Shown here piece by piece: positions 1 to 12,411 of a DNA stretch of 64,000 nt. The notes beneath the pieces were generated by a model that worked only from the letters and a program-made list of their open reading frames with translations, did not search any database and was not told where the DNA came from. Position numbers and translations under genes: made by a program. Position 1 is the stretch's first letter. The number at the start of each line of letters is the position of its first letter. Source of the DNA: Desmodesmus armatus. Lineage: Eukaryota; Chlorophyta; Chlorophyceae; Sphaeropleales; Scenedesmaceae. Location: assembly GCA_007449985.2 (NCBI GenBank), contig VIIQ02000743.1:124001-188000 (forward strand), read 5' to 3'.

Positions 1-310
1 AGCAGCGGGCATGGTGAGCTGGGCAGAATCGTACCCAACTGCAGCAACCCGGGGTGATCGCAGGAGAAAGGCCTTCCCACGCTAACGCATGCGCATGGCC
101 ACGTATGGCCCTCTCAAACCTACCGTATCCCATGCGAGGAGCGCCATAGCCTCCAGCGGCACCATAGGCAGCAGGAGCACCATAGGCAGCAGGAGCAGCA
201 CCGTAGACATCAGGGGGCGGTGGGGCCCCAACGCCGATCGTGCCGCCCCTGACATGGGGAGGGACGTACCTACGGGTCTCCCCATCCATCTGCTCACCCC
301 AGCCGGCCAT
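1..310 (-). CDS. N-terminus of a probable DDX3/Ded1-type DEAD-box RNA helicase (partial)
   Basis: The ATG is at 308–310 on the minus strand. Exon 1 spans 310–124 (62 codons plus one base) and ends at a GTAGGT donor. Exon 2 runs from 38 off the window edge after a CTGCAG acceptor, and the phases match. The protein begins MAGWGEQMDGE and then has RRYVPPHVRGG, which resembles the YVPPHLR eIF4E-binding motif near the start of Ded1/DDX3 helicases. A Pro/Ala/Gly/Tyr-rich low-complexity stretch follows, also usual for that family. The family unwinds structured mRNA leaders during translation initiation. The helicase core lies outside the window, so the call rests on the short motif and composition only; another RNA-binding protein with the same motif is possible. 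The gene is divergent from the ADIP-like gene. Confidence 0.55.
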   Translation of the reverse strand, partial: MAGWGEQMDGETRRYVPPHVRGGTIGVGAPPPPDVYGAAPAAYGAPAAYGAAGGYGAPRMGYGRFERAIRGHAHALAWEGLSPAITPGCCSWVRFCPAHHARC

Positions 311-868
311 GCTGGTGCTGGTTGAAGAAGTAGCTGCACGAGCAACCTCTGCGAGTTTGTTTGCTGACTGCCTGTGCTGCTTAGCAACTAACCGCAGCGC
401 GAGTTAGTGCTGTAAGGGTGAATTGGCTGACGCGCAGAAGAGGTGATTCACACGCGCTGGGGTAGTGGGGGTCAGGTTTAGTATTTTGAGCTGCTCACAG
501 ACAGATGAATCATCAACTGAGCTTGGTCAGCTTCAAGAGGTCACGTCAGATCACGCTTCATGCAGCGCTGCTGACAGTTCTCGCCCTTTGCTCTGCCTCA
601 GCTTGAACACAGCTTGACAGCAGCAGCGTGCCAGCAGCAACCACCCTCAGGGTAGCCACACCACAACAGAGGCCGTTCAGTGCCAAATGTGTTTCAAGCT
701 TTGAGCAGAACCCTCAGCAGCCTGCTGTGACACCGTATCTGCAGCACGCAAATCACCCTGCACCCACAGCTCGTCAACAGCGCACCTGCAACCACCAGCA
801 CATCTCAGGGCAGCACACAATACTTAGATTGTAAACCTGACCAGCATAGTACTTGATACCAGCAGGGC
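311..868. promoter_or_regulatory. Divergent intergenic region between the helicase-like and ADIP-like genes
   Basis: This 558-bp stretch separates two start codons on opposite strands and must hold both 5' UTRs and promoters. I see no clear TATA box and no convincing coding exon. It is moderately rich in CAG/CTG words, like the rest of the window. Its role as a bidirectional promoter is inferred from gene layout. Confidence 0.4.
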
Positions 869-3800
869 ATGCGCCCAGACATGGACATGCTGCTGGAGGG
901 CAGTGATGACGATGCAGCACCGTTTGCAACAGCAGACACACTGGCCAGCTGTGCACAGTACCTGGAGCCCGTCTTGCGAGGTGTGTTTGCGGGCAACCCC
1001 CTTGATGCGTGGTGGAGGCCCTGCTTGACAGCAGAACACAACCAACTTGAGGCGTGCAGAGCACTTATGTCATTGCCATCCCCACAACAGCATGCCTGGG
1101 TGTGCTTGATTACATCGATGCACTGGTCACTACTGTGCTGCTGGTTCCCAATTGCAACGCACCAGCTGCCTTGCTGTTGTGTCCTGTCCTGTGTCTTGTC
1201 GCAAGACCTCGGCCTGAAGCACTGGCAGCTACTTGGCGGTGATGCTGTCGCAGCAGTCAACCGCCTCTATGACCTGGTGCAGCAGTACCAACAGCTGCAG
1301 GATGCCAGGGAGTTGGAGCAGGACGACCTCCACAAAGCCAAGGTCAGACCCCTTGCAGGTGTTGGTGCTGTTGACGTGCACCAGATTGCATCCCTCCCAG
1401 TGCACAACGGCAGCAACAAGGACTGGCACTCCGAACCCCCGAACCTTCACCATCACTACTGGCGCTGCCCTCAACCAAATGCACACAAAATGCTGGTCCC
1501 ATGCCACTCCTCTTGGGCCTTTGCAGGTTGATGTCAAGGTGGCCAACAAGAGCATCGTGCGGCTGCAAAATCAGATGGATGCCAAGGAGCAAGAGCTGGG
1601 GGCACTCAACATCAAAGTATGGTACCCTGGCAGCACATGCGATGCGTGCTCATACACGTGCAGTGTAGCTCACCCAGCACCCACCATATGGTCGCATGCA
1701 GGTGGCTTGTGGTGCCTGAGTGTGCAGGGTTGTGGGTAGAAGGCGTGGGGCGTTGCAAGTGGCTGCTGGATTTGGACCCTGCAGACTGCTTACCACATGC
1801 ATGTGCGCCAGTAGTGATACTAGGCATTGGGGCATGGTCAATGTTCCTGCAGGCACAACCCTAGCCACTGCGGCATACAAATAGGTGGCAGCAGCCTCGA
1901 GTGGCGGCTGTAGAACCCAGTGGTATTGAGCCCAAAGTGCGCAAAGTGTGCTATCAGACACTGCCCAAACCCTGCCTGCCTGCCCTCTTCATTCCAGTTG
2001 CGTCAGCTGGATGCTTGGTATCGCGAGGAGACTGACCGCTGGTCCAGCGAGCGGGAGGAGCTTTGCAGGAAGTGCTGCCAGCTGGAGCAGCGGCACACCC
2101 AGTGGCAGCACGAGCTGCGGCGGCGGGACGCAGAGTTTGAGCGGCTTCAGAAGCATCTAGCCACGCAAATCACAGCGGCAGAGCGGCGTCGGCGGATCAG
2201 CAGCGGCAGTGGCGGCAGCAGCAGCAGCAATCCAAGCAGCAGCATCGCGATGGTGCTCACCTCGGCAGGCGCTGGCAGCAGCAAGCACGGCAGGTATGGC
2301 TGTCTGGCTGTCACATTGGATCGAGTGCATTGTGTGCTGTGGTATGGATATGTTGGACTTGGGTTCATGCTGCAGCTGCTGCACACATTGCACCTGCAAC
2401 AGCAGGCTGGCGCATGCAGCAAAGCAGCCCGCCTGCGCGCCTTGCCTGCATCCTGCATACACCACCCTAGGCCCAGCAGCTCATGTGCAGAAGGCCACAA
2501 GTTGTACAAGCAAACACAACTGTGGACGCCCGAGTGCAGTCATTGAGTCTACTGGCCTGTTACTGACCATGGCCGCAGGCGACCTGCCAACAGCAGCAAG
2601 TCAAGTGTGATGAACAGCGGGAGCAGTAGCCAGCTGGACCTGAAGCGCATCAGTAAGGGCGAGTTGGAGGACCTCTTCAAGGTGGGTGGCGCGTAGCTCA
2701 AATTCCCGGGGGGCTTGTGGGTGTGTGTGCAGGGAGGCAGGGTGTCGCCTGCACCACGCCTGCCTGCTTGCTGGCTGTGAATCTTGTGCTGATGCAGTGG
2801 GTCTGGCCTACCCTGCTGGTGCAGCCTGGCCGCTGCCTCCGCCTAGATGTGCGGAGGACTGTGCTGCCGCCCCTCATGCCGCCTGCCACACCTCAAAGAC
2901 AAGCATAGAGTACACCCGCACCTCAAGCCTCACATGAGGGGGCCGTGGTGCCTGCAGCAGCCAAAAATCCAAGTGTCTTACACATGTGCGCTATATGCTA
3001 GCTACACAAGTGATCTTGATGCTCGCACACCACGCTGCTACTCCTGGCTGCATGTGCAGAGGACTGTGGAGACGTCAGAGGCGGAGAGGCAGGTGCTGGA
3101 GAGTGACAATGCAGCACTGCGCAAGGCACTGCACAGCCTGGAGGTGGGTGAATGCTTCGGTGCCTGCGTCGCGTCAAGTAATAGTACTGCAAGTCACGTG
3201 GTTATGTGTGCACTGTACTGCATACTGAAAACAGACCGTCGCCCCTGTGCAAGAGCCAGCGTGCATTCTCTGGGAGGACCACAGTACTATCATGCACGGT
3301 GTGTACACAGAGACCTTATAGCAAAGCACGTCCTGTGGTGTGCTTGCGTGTCATGTGTGTCCTGTGCAGCACGAACACAAAAACCTGCTCAACAAGACAC
3401 ACACGGCAGCACGTTGCAGCGGCTCTGGCAGCAGTGAGTGCAAGCCAGGCAGCAGCAGCAGCCCCAGTAGTGACACTGGCTTCCATCCAGCAGGCAGCAG
3501 CAGCAGCACTGGCAGTCCACCAGCAGCAGCGACAGGGTGTCCCAGTTCAGCCCCAGCAGCGGGACACCCAGCAGCCGCGCTGCACCGGATGCACAACAAC
3601 CTTCAAGCGCTGCGGGTTCGGAAGCAGCGGGTGACAGGCGGTACGCCGCTGACAGAGCTGCAGCAGCAGGCGGAGTCGGCGAGCGAGAGGCTGCTGCTGG
3701 CAAAGCTTCAGGAGGCTGGCAGGATTATGGAGGAGCAGGAGACGGTAAGTATCGTGCCAGAAATGCTGCTGCAGCAGCAGCTGTGGAGGTTTGCGATGTC

Positions 3801-4198
3801 TTAGGTAGTGCAACATGCGCAGACAGCACGTAGTGGAAGTGTCGTGACATGAGTATGACTGCACAGTTGGCGACGTGCTGGGAAGTGCTACTACAGTGCG
3901 CTTCCCATAAGTACCGCTATGTTGCCTTCAAACAGTTCATTGCAGCTGGCAAGGTATCTTGCCATGGATCTTGGAAGTGCCCATACCGCATGGGCCAAGC
4001 AATCAAACATGCTCAATGACGCCCATACTCGTGTTTAGACTCTTATGTACTCAGCAGAAATTTCACTCTGCAGTGCACTGCCTGCATGGCCCTGAGCAGA
4101 GACAGGTTGCGCATCACTGACAGTGCTGTTTGGTGCATGTGTTGCAGGCACTTGCGTTGGCCCTCAAGGCTATCTCAGGCAGTGGGGCTGGCAGTTAG
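869..4198 (+). CDS. ADIP/SSX2IP (Msd1)-like coiled-coil protein, 8 exons
   Basis: Exons are 869–980, 1206–1342, 1527–1616, 1998–2293, 2579–2681, 3060–3143, 3370–3744 and 4148–4198. All junctions are GT–AG with consistent phase, giving 415 residues. The order of segments fits the ADIP family: a short N-terminal helix (TLASCAQYLEPVL), then a helix ending QDARELEQDDLHK, and a long coiled coil rich in Glu, Arg and Gln (LRQLDAWYREETDRWSSERE). Next come SQLDLKRISKGELEDLF and SDNAALRKALHSLE, matching the family's 'ENAELKK' stretch. A Ser/Ala/Gln-rich linker and a last helix with RIMEEQET correspond to the family's 'IEEQEQLL' region. In animals ADIP/SSX2IP is a centrosome and basal-body protein that anchors microtubules; a basal-body role here is inferred. 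The first ATG at 869 is used, with 881 as an alternative. The tiny last exon is the least certain. Confidence 0.72.
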
Positions 4199-6133
4199 GC
4201 AGCAGCTGAGCAGCACAGCACAGAAAAGATTTGCAGGAGTTGGTGCGGGCTGGCAGCACATGAGTGTGTGTGCTCTGGCAACCGCAGGCAGCAGATGGGG
4301 CTTGATGAAGTCACCAAGGTGGCAAGCTTGACTGCAAAACAACATGTTTCTGGGGGTGAGGTTCGTGTCTGGGGTCTTGCGAGCAGACCTGGCACGGGCG
4401 GCCAGCGCTGCTAGCAGGACCTCCGGCTGTCTTGTGTTCTTCTTGCGGCTGTGCAGCGTGGCTTCCAACCAAGTGTGGGAGGCCTGCTGCACCTGATCAA
4501 TGGGTGATTCAGGCATGATGGCGTGATCTTTATTTGATTTTACGACTGTGCAGCAGCGCCTGCATTAGTAGCCAGCTTGATGTAGCTGGGTGCAGGCCTG
4601 CAAAATTCTCTTACTGGAGACTGTCTCCTGTTTGTGGACGACAGCGGTTGGCAAGACTGTGTGCACAGTGAGCCTTAATAGGTGTCTTTGCCCATTATTG
4701 AGACGTTCTTCTCGTTTTCTTGGTAGTGCAGATGTTCCGTGCCATGCGGCATGAGCAGGACGGTACTTGAGAAGTGTGGAATGTATGTGTACAGGGCAGC
4801 AAATCAGCACAGGGCATACCCGGGGCTGTTGTTTGCAAGTTTAATCTTTGTGTGTTGAGGCAGCTCACTGCCTGTGAGACTGTTTTGAAGGCTTGGGTCT
4901 CTGGGCAGTCGAGCATTGATCCTTGTACGCCGCAAGTTGGGCTGTCACACAAGGGCCACATCGTGTCACATGCAAGGGCACTTCCAAGAGGGATGGGCTG
5001 GCACAGTGTGAGCAGCTGTCACTGTTGCCAACTATTGCATTTGCCCTGCTCTCAGCGCCACCCACATGTCTTGCAAGCATGCAGCCTGGGTAGTGAGCCA
5101 CTGGCGTAGGGCCCATTGGATAGCCATGACGTGTAGTCGTGTGACCACAGTATAGATTTGTGCAGTCATGCATGGTGGTCCGTGCGCTCTCTCTTCTGCT
5201 TCAGGCTGACGGCTGCATATGCAGACGCCCTAGGGACAGGCAGCATGGTCGATGAGCAGCAACTGTTACACGGAGGACTGGAATATCATCACTTGTCTGT
5301 GTGTCATACTGTGACACACCCTCACAGCTGGCAACCCATCGGCACACCAGCGGGGACTGGTAGTTGACACAAACACTTTCAGCTCACTGAACACTCCGCT
5401 GAACAGGACATGCCATTGCCACTGGCAGCGGTGCATGCACAAAGACAAGAAAGTGATATCCTTTGACAAATTTGAAGAACAAACAAAGAAGCACGGGCGG
5501 ATGTGGCAATAACAAGGGCAGTGTAACAAACAACACATACAAAGGGCATGTGAGCTGCTGTGAGGGAACACGTACTACGCAGTAGTACTTGGGGCTGAAG
5601 ACAGTTTTTGGGTGCATGGCACTGCCAGTGCCATGCGCCCAGGAGACAGACGGTAGGCTGCAACAAAGACAATGTGTGCGCAGAAGGACAACCCATCAAC
5701 AACAATAGGGCCAGTTGCCTATGAAGGAGGTCAAGCTGCTATGCAGCCGTCATATGTGGCCAGCCCTGAGGTTGGTACTGGTGCATCTCGCACAAGGAAG
5801 AAGACATCACTGATGCCGGGCATGGTCCCTCAAATGGCGGGACACACATGCCATGGGTGGCATTCAAACAGCAACAAGGCAACTGCATCCCATGCACAAG
5901 CATGTACAAAGCCAACATAGACAACCAATGAAGCAGAGGGATCAATAACTGGAAAAGGATCAGCACGGGACTGAGTGAGAGATGGAAACTGGCAGGTCAG
6001 AAGCAACAGCACGCTGAGAGAGATGCTCAAGCACGGCTCACTCCAGCAACCCTCTGGTACAAACAAACAGCATACCACACCACCGTGGTTGTACAATGCA
6101 TTCATTATATTGTTATCCAGCTAGCAGCTGTGT
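4199..6133. other. Intergenic region between convergent genes
   Basis: The region lies between the 3' ends of the ADIP-like gene and Cys-rich copy A. I see no supported gene. A minus-strand open stretch at 4175–4516 (113 codons, starting MPESPIDQVQQASHTW) is charged and hydrophilic over its first 50 residues, but it has no recognised family and overlaps the last ADIP exon antisense. From about 5,830 to 6,133 the sequence is related to the 3' flanks of copies B (about 12,130–12,411) and C (about 22,824–23,160), so it belongs to the triplicated unit. Confidence 0.5.
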
Positions 6134-9100
6134 TCAAGGCAGTGCAGCTGCCACCATCAGCTTGGTTGCCACTGTCTTGGTGACGCTGCGCTTGAACTGA
6201 GCCACATTGCTGTCGCCCTTGATCAGGCTGCAGCTGCTGATGGCGCTGGCCAGATCAGGCTGCACGCCAGTCATGGCCACTGCAGCGCAGGCGGCATCGG
6301 TGTCACAGGCAGACAGGCAGGCTGCTCCACTGCTGGTGGGGCCGGTGGAGGAGGAGGCGCCAACACCTGCAGCAGTCTCCGCCCAGAAGGTGTAGGAGCC
6401 GGAGGCCAGGGCCTTAGCGGCACCCGTGCTGGCGGCGGTGGTGTCACCAGCAACCACAGCCTTGAAGGCAAGCACATCACCACTGCAGGACAGGAAAGGA
6501 AACACGCAGACAAGAACAGCAGCACACGTCAGCAGCAGTCCAATCATTGGAGGCTTGCGCCATTGGAGGCATGCGCCATGTGTTGAGGTAGCACTTTCGG
6601 CACATGTCACCTGAAATGAAAATCATCCAACGCTGCTGCCTTACAAATCTAAAGTGAGCAACAATGCGGCTACAGCAAAGGAAGGATCAATCAGCGTGCC
6701 CAGGCCACACTCACGTTGCGCTGGCGGTGCCGACTGCCTTGACAAAGCACTCCTGTGTGTCATAGTCGTAGGTGATGTACTGGCAGGTGTCTGAGGCCTT
6801 GCAGGCGTCCACACAGGCGCTGAAGCTGGAGGCGCTGTCAGTGATGTTGGTCAGCGCCACGCTGCCACCCATGTACCAGGCGGCGTCCTCAACCTGGGCA
6901 AACTCAGCCAGGCAGTCGGCGGCAGAGCCGGCACCGGTGCGGGCCACAGAAGCAGGGGTGAAGGGCTGGTTCTGTGCCAGGTAGTCAAAGGAGAAGCCGA
7001 CAGCCATGGTGGGGCAGGCCTCGCAGGCATTGTCCTCAGCAGCATTGCGGCCAGCAGGGCCGTATGTGGCAGCAGCACCACCGCACTGGCTGCCACAGCT
7101 GGCACCACCGTATCCAACTTGGCAGACGTTGCAGTCGTCTGCACTGTTGCCGCCAGCCTGGGAGGTGGTCAGGCCGGTGCCGCAGGCTGTGCAGGCGGCG
7201 GGAGTGGGCATGAGAGCACCGTTCCATGTGCCTGCAGTCACCACAACAAACATGACAGCAGGTCAGTGGTGTGTGCAATGGCTTCAAAATCAGGCAGGGC
7301 AGGCTGACACATAAACATTTTGCTACAACCTGACGGCATGAGAGAGCATCATGGCTATCAGGTTTCAAAAAGGGGCCACACTTTAGGAATGTGCATGACG
7401 CTACCATGTGGATACAGCTGTGTTGGTCAACAGTCACTGGGCACTACTCACCCACTGGGCAAGGGATGACGGCGTTGTTGTAGAACCCATACCCAGCAGC
7501 GACCTTGCAGTCAGCCTGTGCAACCTGCTCAGCAGCAGTGCTGGATGTGCTGTAGCCAGCAGGGCACTGGGTGCAGGTGCCGTAGTTGCCCTCAGCGTTG
7601 AAAGAGCCAACTGGGCACTGGCTGGCCACACGGCCGTTGTAGCCAAAGCCGGCCTTGGTGACGCAGGCAAGAGGGCTGGTGAAGCCATTGTCGGACTTGT
7701 AGTTGCTGCTGGGGGCGCTGGCCATGGTCTGCATGCCACCGGGGCAGTCGCGGCAAGGGTATGCTGCCAGGCCGTAGCTGGTGTCGGACACACCGTAGTT
7801 GTTGCTCTCACAGTTGACGGCAGTGTACTTGTTGGTGGCAGGGCTGAAGTACATACCCTGGCCAGGCTTGATGTCTGCAGGGTCAAAACAGGACATGGCA
7901 CTAGACTCAGACACCTGGCCACCCTGCTTCCTGACTGCTGCACAGTTGCTGCCGTGTCAGAGCAGCACACAGCGACAGCGATACGTACGCAAGCTGCACA
8001 TGCACATGCACATGCACACACACTGATGGTCATATAGCCAAGGCGCTGATGGTGCAAGCAAAGCGGCAGCAAAACAGAAGGTCCTGACAGAAACCATCAG
8101 CGGCTGCATGCACAGGGTGCATGGTACTCACAGCATGCTCCAGCATTGCCACGGATGGCCACAGGGCTGCCCACTGCTGTGACAATGTCGTACTCGGTGA
8201 TCTGCTCTGTTGCTGCAGACCAGATGTTGGCACCGCAGACATCACAGCTGGGAGCCTGGGCTGCAGGCTTCCACTCAGCACGGTACTGGCCATCATCGCA
8301 AGCAGTGGTGGTCTCTGCAGTTGTGTCGGTCTTGTAGCCAGGTGGGGTCACTGCAGGACAACAGCAAAGGAGACATTGTCAGTCGCATGCAGGCATGGGC
8401 TTTACTGTGACATGCAACAGAAAACCGGTATGGCTAGCATTGAACTGTGGTGACTTCTTCATCAGTGAGGTTAATCAACTACTAATAGTACTGAATGAGG
8501 CAAATGAGGTGAAACACCAGCAGCAGGCTAGGCAGGCGTGACAAGATATGATGCTGTCATGACACTCACTGCATTGGGCCTCAGCAGAAGATCCAACGTT
8601 CTCGGTCCAGGTCTGCATGGGGCACTTGATGATGGTGCTGCCGTCAGCGGTAGGGCTGCTGGGGTCAAAGGCAGCTGTGGGGTTGCCACCAGGGCAGTAG
8701 TACTTCTGGGGGCACTTCTTGGTGTCCTTGACAATGCCGCCAGTGATGGTGGCAGCGTAGAAGGTGGGCAGCAGCACCTTACAGGCGGTCTCAGCAGTAG
8801 AGGCCTCGGTCTCGGTGCTGACACCAGCAACACACTTGTTACAGGCAGCAACTGCACCATTGCCGGCCTTCCACTCGCCCTTGGGGCAGGGTGCCACCTG
8901 TCCGGGGCCCTTCAGGTAGAAACCGGCGGGCACGACTGTGGAAAGGAAGAGAGGTCAGCAGAAAGCAGCAGGCAACCATCAGATACAGCGGTGTGAGAAC
9001 TGGTGCTGCACATGCCTGCCTGCATGCTGCCTAGGGCCTTTGGCAGCTAGTGCTGCCCAGAGAAAGGCCTTTGCTCTGGCATGTGGTCCTTGACATGCGG

Positions 9101-10182
9101 CATGTGCATTTGCGACACACAAGCTGAAGCCAACACAGCCTGCATGGCTGCGTCAACTAGAACAGAACCTTCAGGTAAGCCTGGCTGCATGTGGAGTGCA
9201 GGATCAGCCATAGTGCTCACCGCAATCGCTGGCACGGGCCTTCCCAGTGCCGTCTGTGACGTAGCCAGGGGGGCAGGGCACACAGGCGCGCTGCTTGCGC
9301 AGACCAGGGCCGTAGGTGTTGGCTGGGCAGGTGTCCTGGCTAGGATTGCCATCAGCCTCCACACTGTAGAAGTTACCAGGAACGTTCACTGCAGGAGAGA
9401 CACGGAACGTCGTTGAAAATTGATTTCATTAAGCGCAATTGACACTTTCACTCTTGCAGCCGCAAGGCGTGATGCCAGGTGATCAGACAGACAATGCTGA
9501 CTCTGACTGCAGGGGTGTTGTCCTGCACAAGAGCACTTCCAGCGCAATGCTGCTGTGACAACACTCGGATGCGGTCAACTCACCGCAAGCCTTGATGGTG
9601 GTGGAACGCTTTCCGATGGTGGTCAAAAAGTCAGGGCAAGTTGTCTGGGCAGGGACGTTCTGGCCATCGTAGAAACCACCCAAGCAGTAGCTGCCCTTGG
9701 CGCAGTCCGTGCAGGTGTCTGCCCCGGCAAACCTGCCGGCTGGGCACTCGCACTTGCCGTTGTCCTGGTTCACCACCAGCTGGCCCTTGCACTTGGTGCA
9801 CTTGTAGCCACCGGAGGTGGAGTCCAGCACACAGCCGCCGGCATCACAGCCGGCAGGGCAGCGCTGGTTGACCTGCTGCAGGGAGCGGGCGCTGAAGGAG
9901 TAATCTGCACGCAGGCATGAACAGCAGGCAGGCAGGCAGGCAGGCAGGAGGTGAGGTTTGCGACAGGGCGGCTTACGGTGCAGCTGCTGAAGTTTGCACA
10001 CCCTAGTATGGCTGCCAAGGTTGTCTGCACTGCTATGTGTGCTGCTGCTCAGTCCTGTCACTGCTGCTGCTGCTGTTGCATTCATTCATGGCTCACTCAC
10101 CCTCCTGGAACAGCCTGGCCTGAGCGGTCAGTGCTGTGCAACACAGCAGCAACACGAGCGTGGTGCCTGTGTGCTTGATCAT
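6134..10182 (-). CDS. Secreted cysteine-rich protein, copy A (ephrin-receptor-like/GCC2–GCC3-type repeats; intact)
   Basis: Exons from 5' to 3' are 10182–10101, 9904–9584, 9388–9221, 8935–8570, 8350–8132, 7874–7452, 7231–6715 and 6482–6134. Every intron is GT–AG and the summed length of 2,445 nt is 815 codons including stop, with no frame break. Residues 1–23 form a signal peptide: MIKHT, a hydrophobic core LVLLLCCTALTA, then AQA. Residues 28–530 hold repeated Cys modules of the form C..CPxGxY...C..C.AG, such as CVPCPPGYVTDG and CTQCPAGYSTSS. These resemble TNFR-like or ephrin-receptor-like extracellular repeats. Residues about 610–699 look PAN/Apple-like (CVDACKASDTCQYITYDY). The last exon is Ala/Thr/Ser-rich with a CLSACDTDAACAAVAM motif. 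No transmembrane segment is seen at the C-terminus, so a secreted, cell-wall or extracellular-matrix protein is inferred. The specific function is unknown. Confidence 0.82.
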
Positions 10183-10360
10183 GGCAGCTGCTAGAGCTGT
10201 GACCTTGCGAGCTGTTGCTGGCGAAGAGAGGTGGGCTGCTGCTTTGGTTACGGAAAAACAGCAAGTGACGGACACAGGCGGTGAACTATGTGATTGATCA
10301 AAGCCTTACTTTACTTTGTGTTTCGTAGTTGTGGTTGGAAGACGATGGTGTGGGTGGCCT

Positions 10361-10470
10361 CCCAATCGCCCTATATCGGCCTGGTGCCGGTCGGCCCGCA
10401 CCGGTGTGAACTTCAAGGTGACCGTCCCGCAGAAAAGCTGGCACAGACAACAGCAGCCCAACACCACTTG
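10361..10470 (-). promoter_or_regulatory. Conserved promoter block of Cys-rich copy A
   Basis: A block of about 100 bp is nearly identical upstream of copies A, B and C. It contains the 18-nt quasi-palindrome CCGGTGCGGGCCGACCGG (minus-strand reading; 10387–10404), whose centre is imperfect. A TATA-like GATATAG (10371–10377) lies about 10 bp closer to the gene. The palindrome is 205 bp upstream of the ATG. If GATATAG is a TATA element, the 5' UTR would be about 150–160 nt. Confidence 0.55.
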
Positions 10471-12411
10471 GCGCTGCTGACAATATGTTTTGGATACAAA
10501 ATAAGTAGTTTGATGGATGTACTCGGTACTTTGCTCGTCCTTGGACTGAGTCAGCTGGACAGCCGGGGTGAGCCACTCGACAAAGGCAGGTTCACTATAT
10601 GATGCATTTGCCTCATATTTCATCTGATTCATGTTGACGACTGAAGTTTGGGGTCCCCATGCAGACCATGGACATGAACATCTTGCACGTGTACAATCTG
10701 CCAACCCTCAGTCGTGGGTGGGGGGCCCCAAGCCCGGGGCTCAGGGCAACAGTTCATCTTGGTTTGAGAGCCTCTAAAATGCAGAATTATTTGCAGATGT
10801 TCTCGTTGAAATGTGTGAAGAGGGTCCAAGGGTCCTTCCAGCTGATGGCAGGTGCAGCAAGACCCCCTGCCTTGCGCATCACGGGGGATGTTTCCTTGTC
10901 TGTGTGCAGTGTGAAATTCTCCAACAGTCAGATGAGGGTGTGACAGTGTGCAGACATGTTGCTACTGGGTTGTCAGAGCGCACGCCGCCATGTACGACAG
11001 GGTGGCATGCACCAGTTGAAGCTCGATCAATGCCACCCTGTATGCACCGGTTCGCACAGGATGGCATGCACTGGTTTGAGCTGATTCCATGCAACAAGTC
11101 AACAGATCATCTGGGGTGCCACACGGCAGCATTGCTGTGGGGCTTGTGTGTGTGTGTGTGGGGGGGGGGTGTACTGGTTGCCTTATGCGCAAGCAGGCTC
11201 GAGGCCGTGGGGCCGCCCTACGCTGTGGCAGCTTTGTGATCAACTGGCTGACGACAGCCCGTGTCACATTGCGTTGGGGGCTTGGGTGGTGTGGAAGTTG
11301 AGGAACGGGAGTCACTTGCTGCAACTTGAGGGCATACTCTGCATCCGTCACTCACGTGAACATGATGAGTTGGTTGCAGTCAACAAGGCTCTGCAAGGCG
11401 GTGTTCTGCTGTGCTTCAAGCTGCAGTGGCTGAGGGACAGCCTGTCCCGGGGTGCATGAGCACACTGCAAAAGTAAAAAGACGGTCGCAGATAGTTACAC
11501 TGTACGCTGCGGCAGCACCCAAGGCACGGTAAAATACTTTCAGGCAAGCCATCAGATGGTGACCATAAAAACGGGACCCTGATTCTGTGCCGCTAGTCAC
11601 AGCGCAACAACTGCAACCACACGGATGGCCTGTTGGGCGGCCCTTTTGCAGGGCATGAACACTGGGCACTCGCTTGCTGTTGCCACATTTGGCGGCACAT
11701 GCACAATCATTGTGGCATCAACTGGGGAGTGAAACATAGCTGGGGACATTAGCAGCGCCCACAAAGTAGCAGCCGCGCCGCGGCGGCCCCTGGCAGGGGC
11801 AGGTGCACAGGGCACAGGGCACCTGTGCAGCACTGGAAAAGAGAGGGACCGAAGCTGAATACAAACATACAACATGCCTCATGACAATGCACAAACTCAC
11901 TAGCAACGCGTTGCACCCAGGGAGGAAAACGAAGACCCAAGGAAAGTGAAACGGAGATGAGCACATTGTGTCAAGGGAAACAATGCAAGACTGCCAGCAG
12001 GAAAGATAGGAATGAAACAATAGTGGGGCAAGCTCTCTGATGTGGAAATGTTGACAATCAAGCTGCAGTGCAGCCATCACGGCTGCGCCACCACCAGACT
12101 TGATGGAGGGAATCTTTTGCAGACACATCTAACCTTGTGGAGGCACACACCTGCCACCCACATAGCAACAACCCTAAACACAGAAACACTCTCAAGCTGT
12201 GCATGAGCATGTACAAACCCATGCAACCGATGAAGCGTGAAAACGGATCAGCACGGGACTGAGCGAGAGTTGGGTGCTGGCACATAAAAAAAACTGCATG
12301 CTGAGAGGTATGCTTCACCCAGCAACCCCTGGGGTGCACCGTGTTAGGCTAACAGCACACCACAGCACATACAATGCATTCATAATATAGTTAACCAGTT
12401 AGCAGCGACAT
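10471..12411. other. Intergenic region between copy A promoter and copy B 3' end
   Basis: About 10,640–11,330 is the outer part of the duplicated unit, also found inverted at about 17,560–18,230, and includes a GT tract followed by poly-G at about 11,146–11,170. About 11,350–11,870 holds nothing I recognise. About 12,130–12,411 is the 3' flank of copy B, related to the flanks of A and C. No independent gene is supported. Confidence 0.5.

Noticed and set aside
4175..4516. Minus-strand open reading frame of 113 codons starting MPESPIDQVQQASHTW
   Set aside because: Hydrophilic at first but of no recognised family, antisense to the last ADIP-like exon and without clear flanking exons, so not called as a gene.
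7408..8072. Long open frames of 209 and 212 codons overlapping exon 6 of copy A (similar at 13,494–14,234 and 20,625–21,580)
   Set aside because: They are other-frame shadows of the conserved Cys-rich exon and run straight through its splice sites and into introns.
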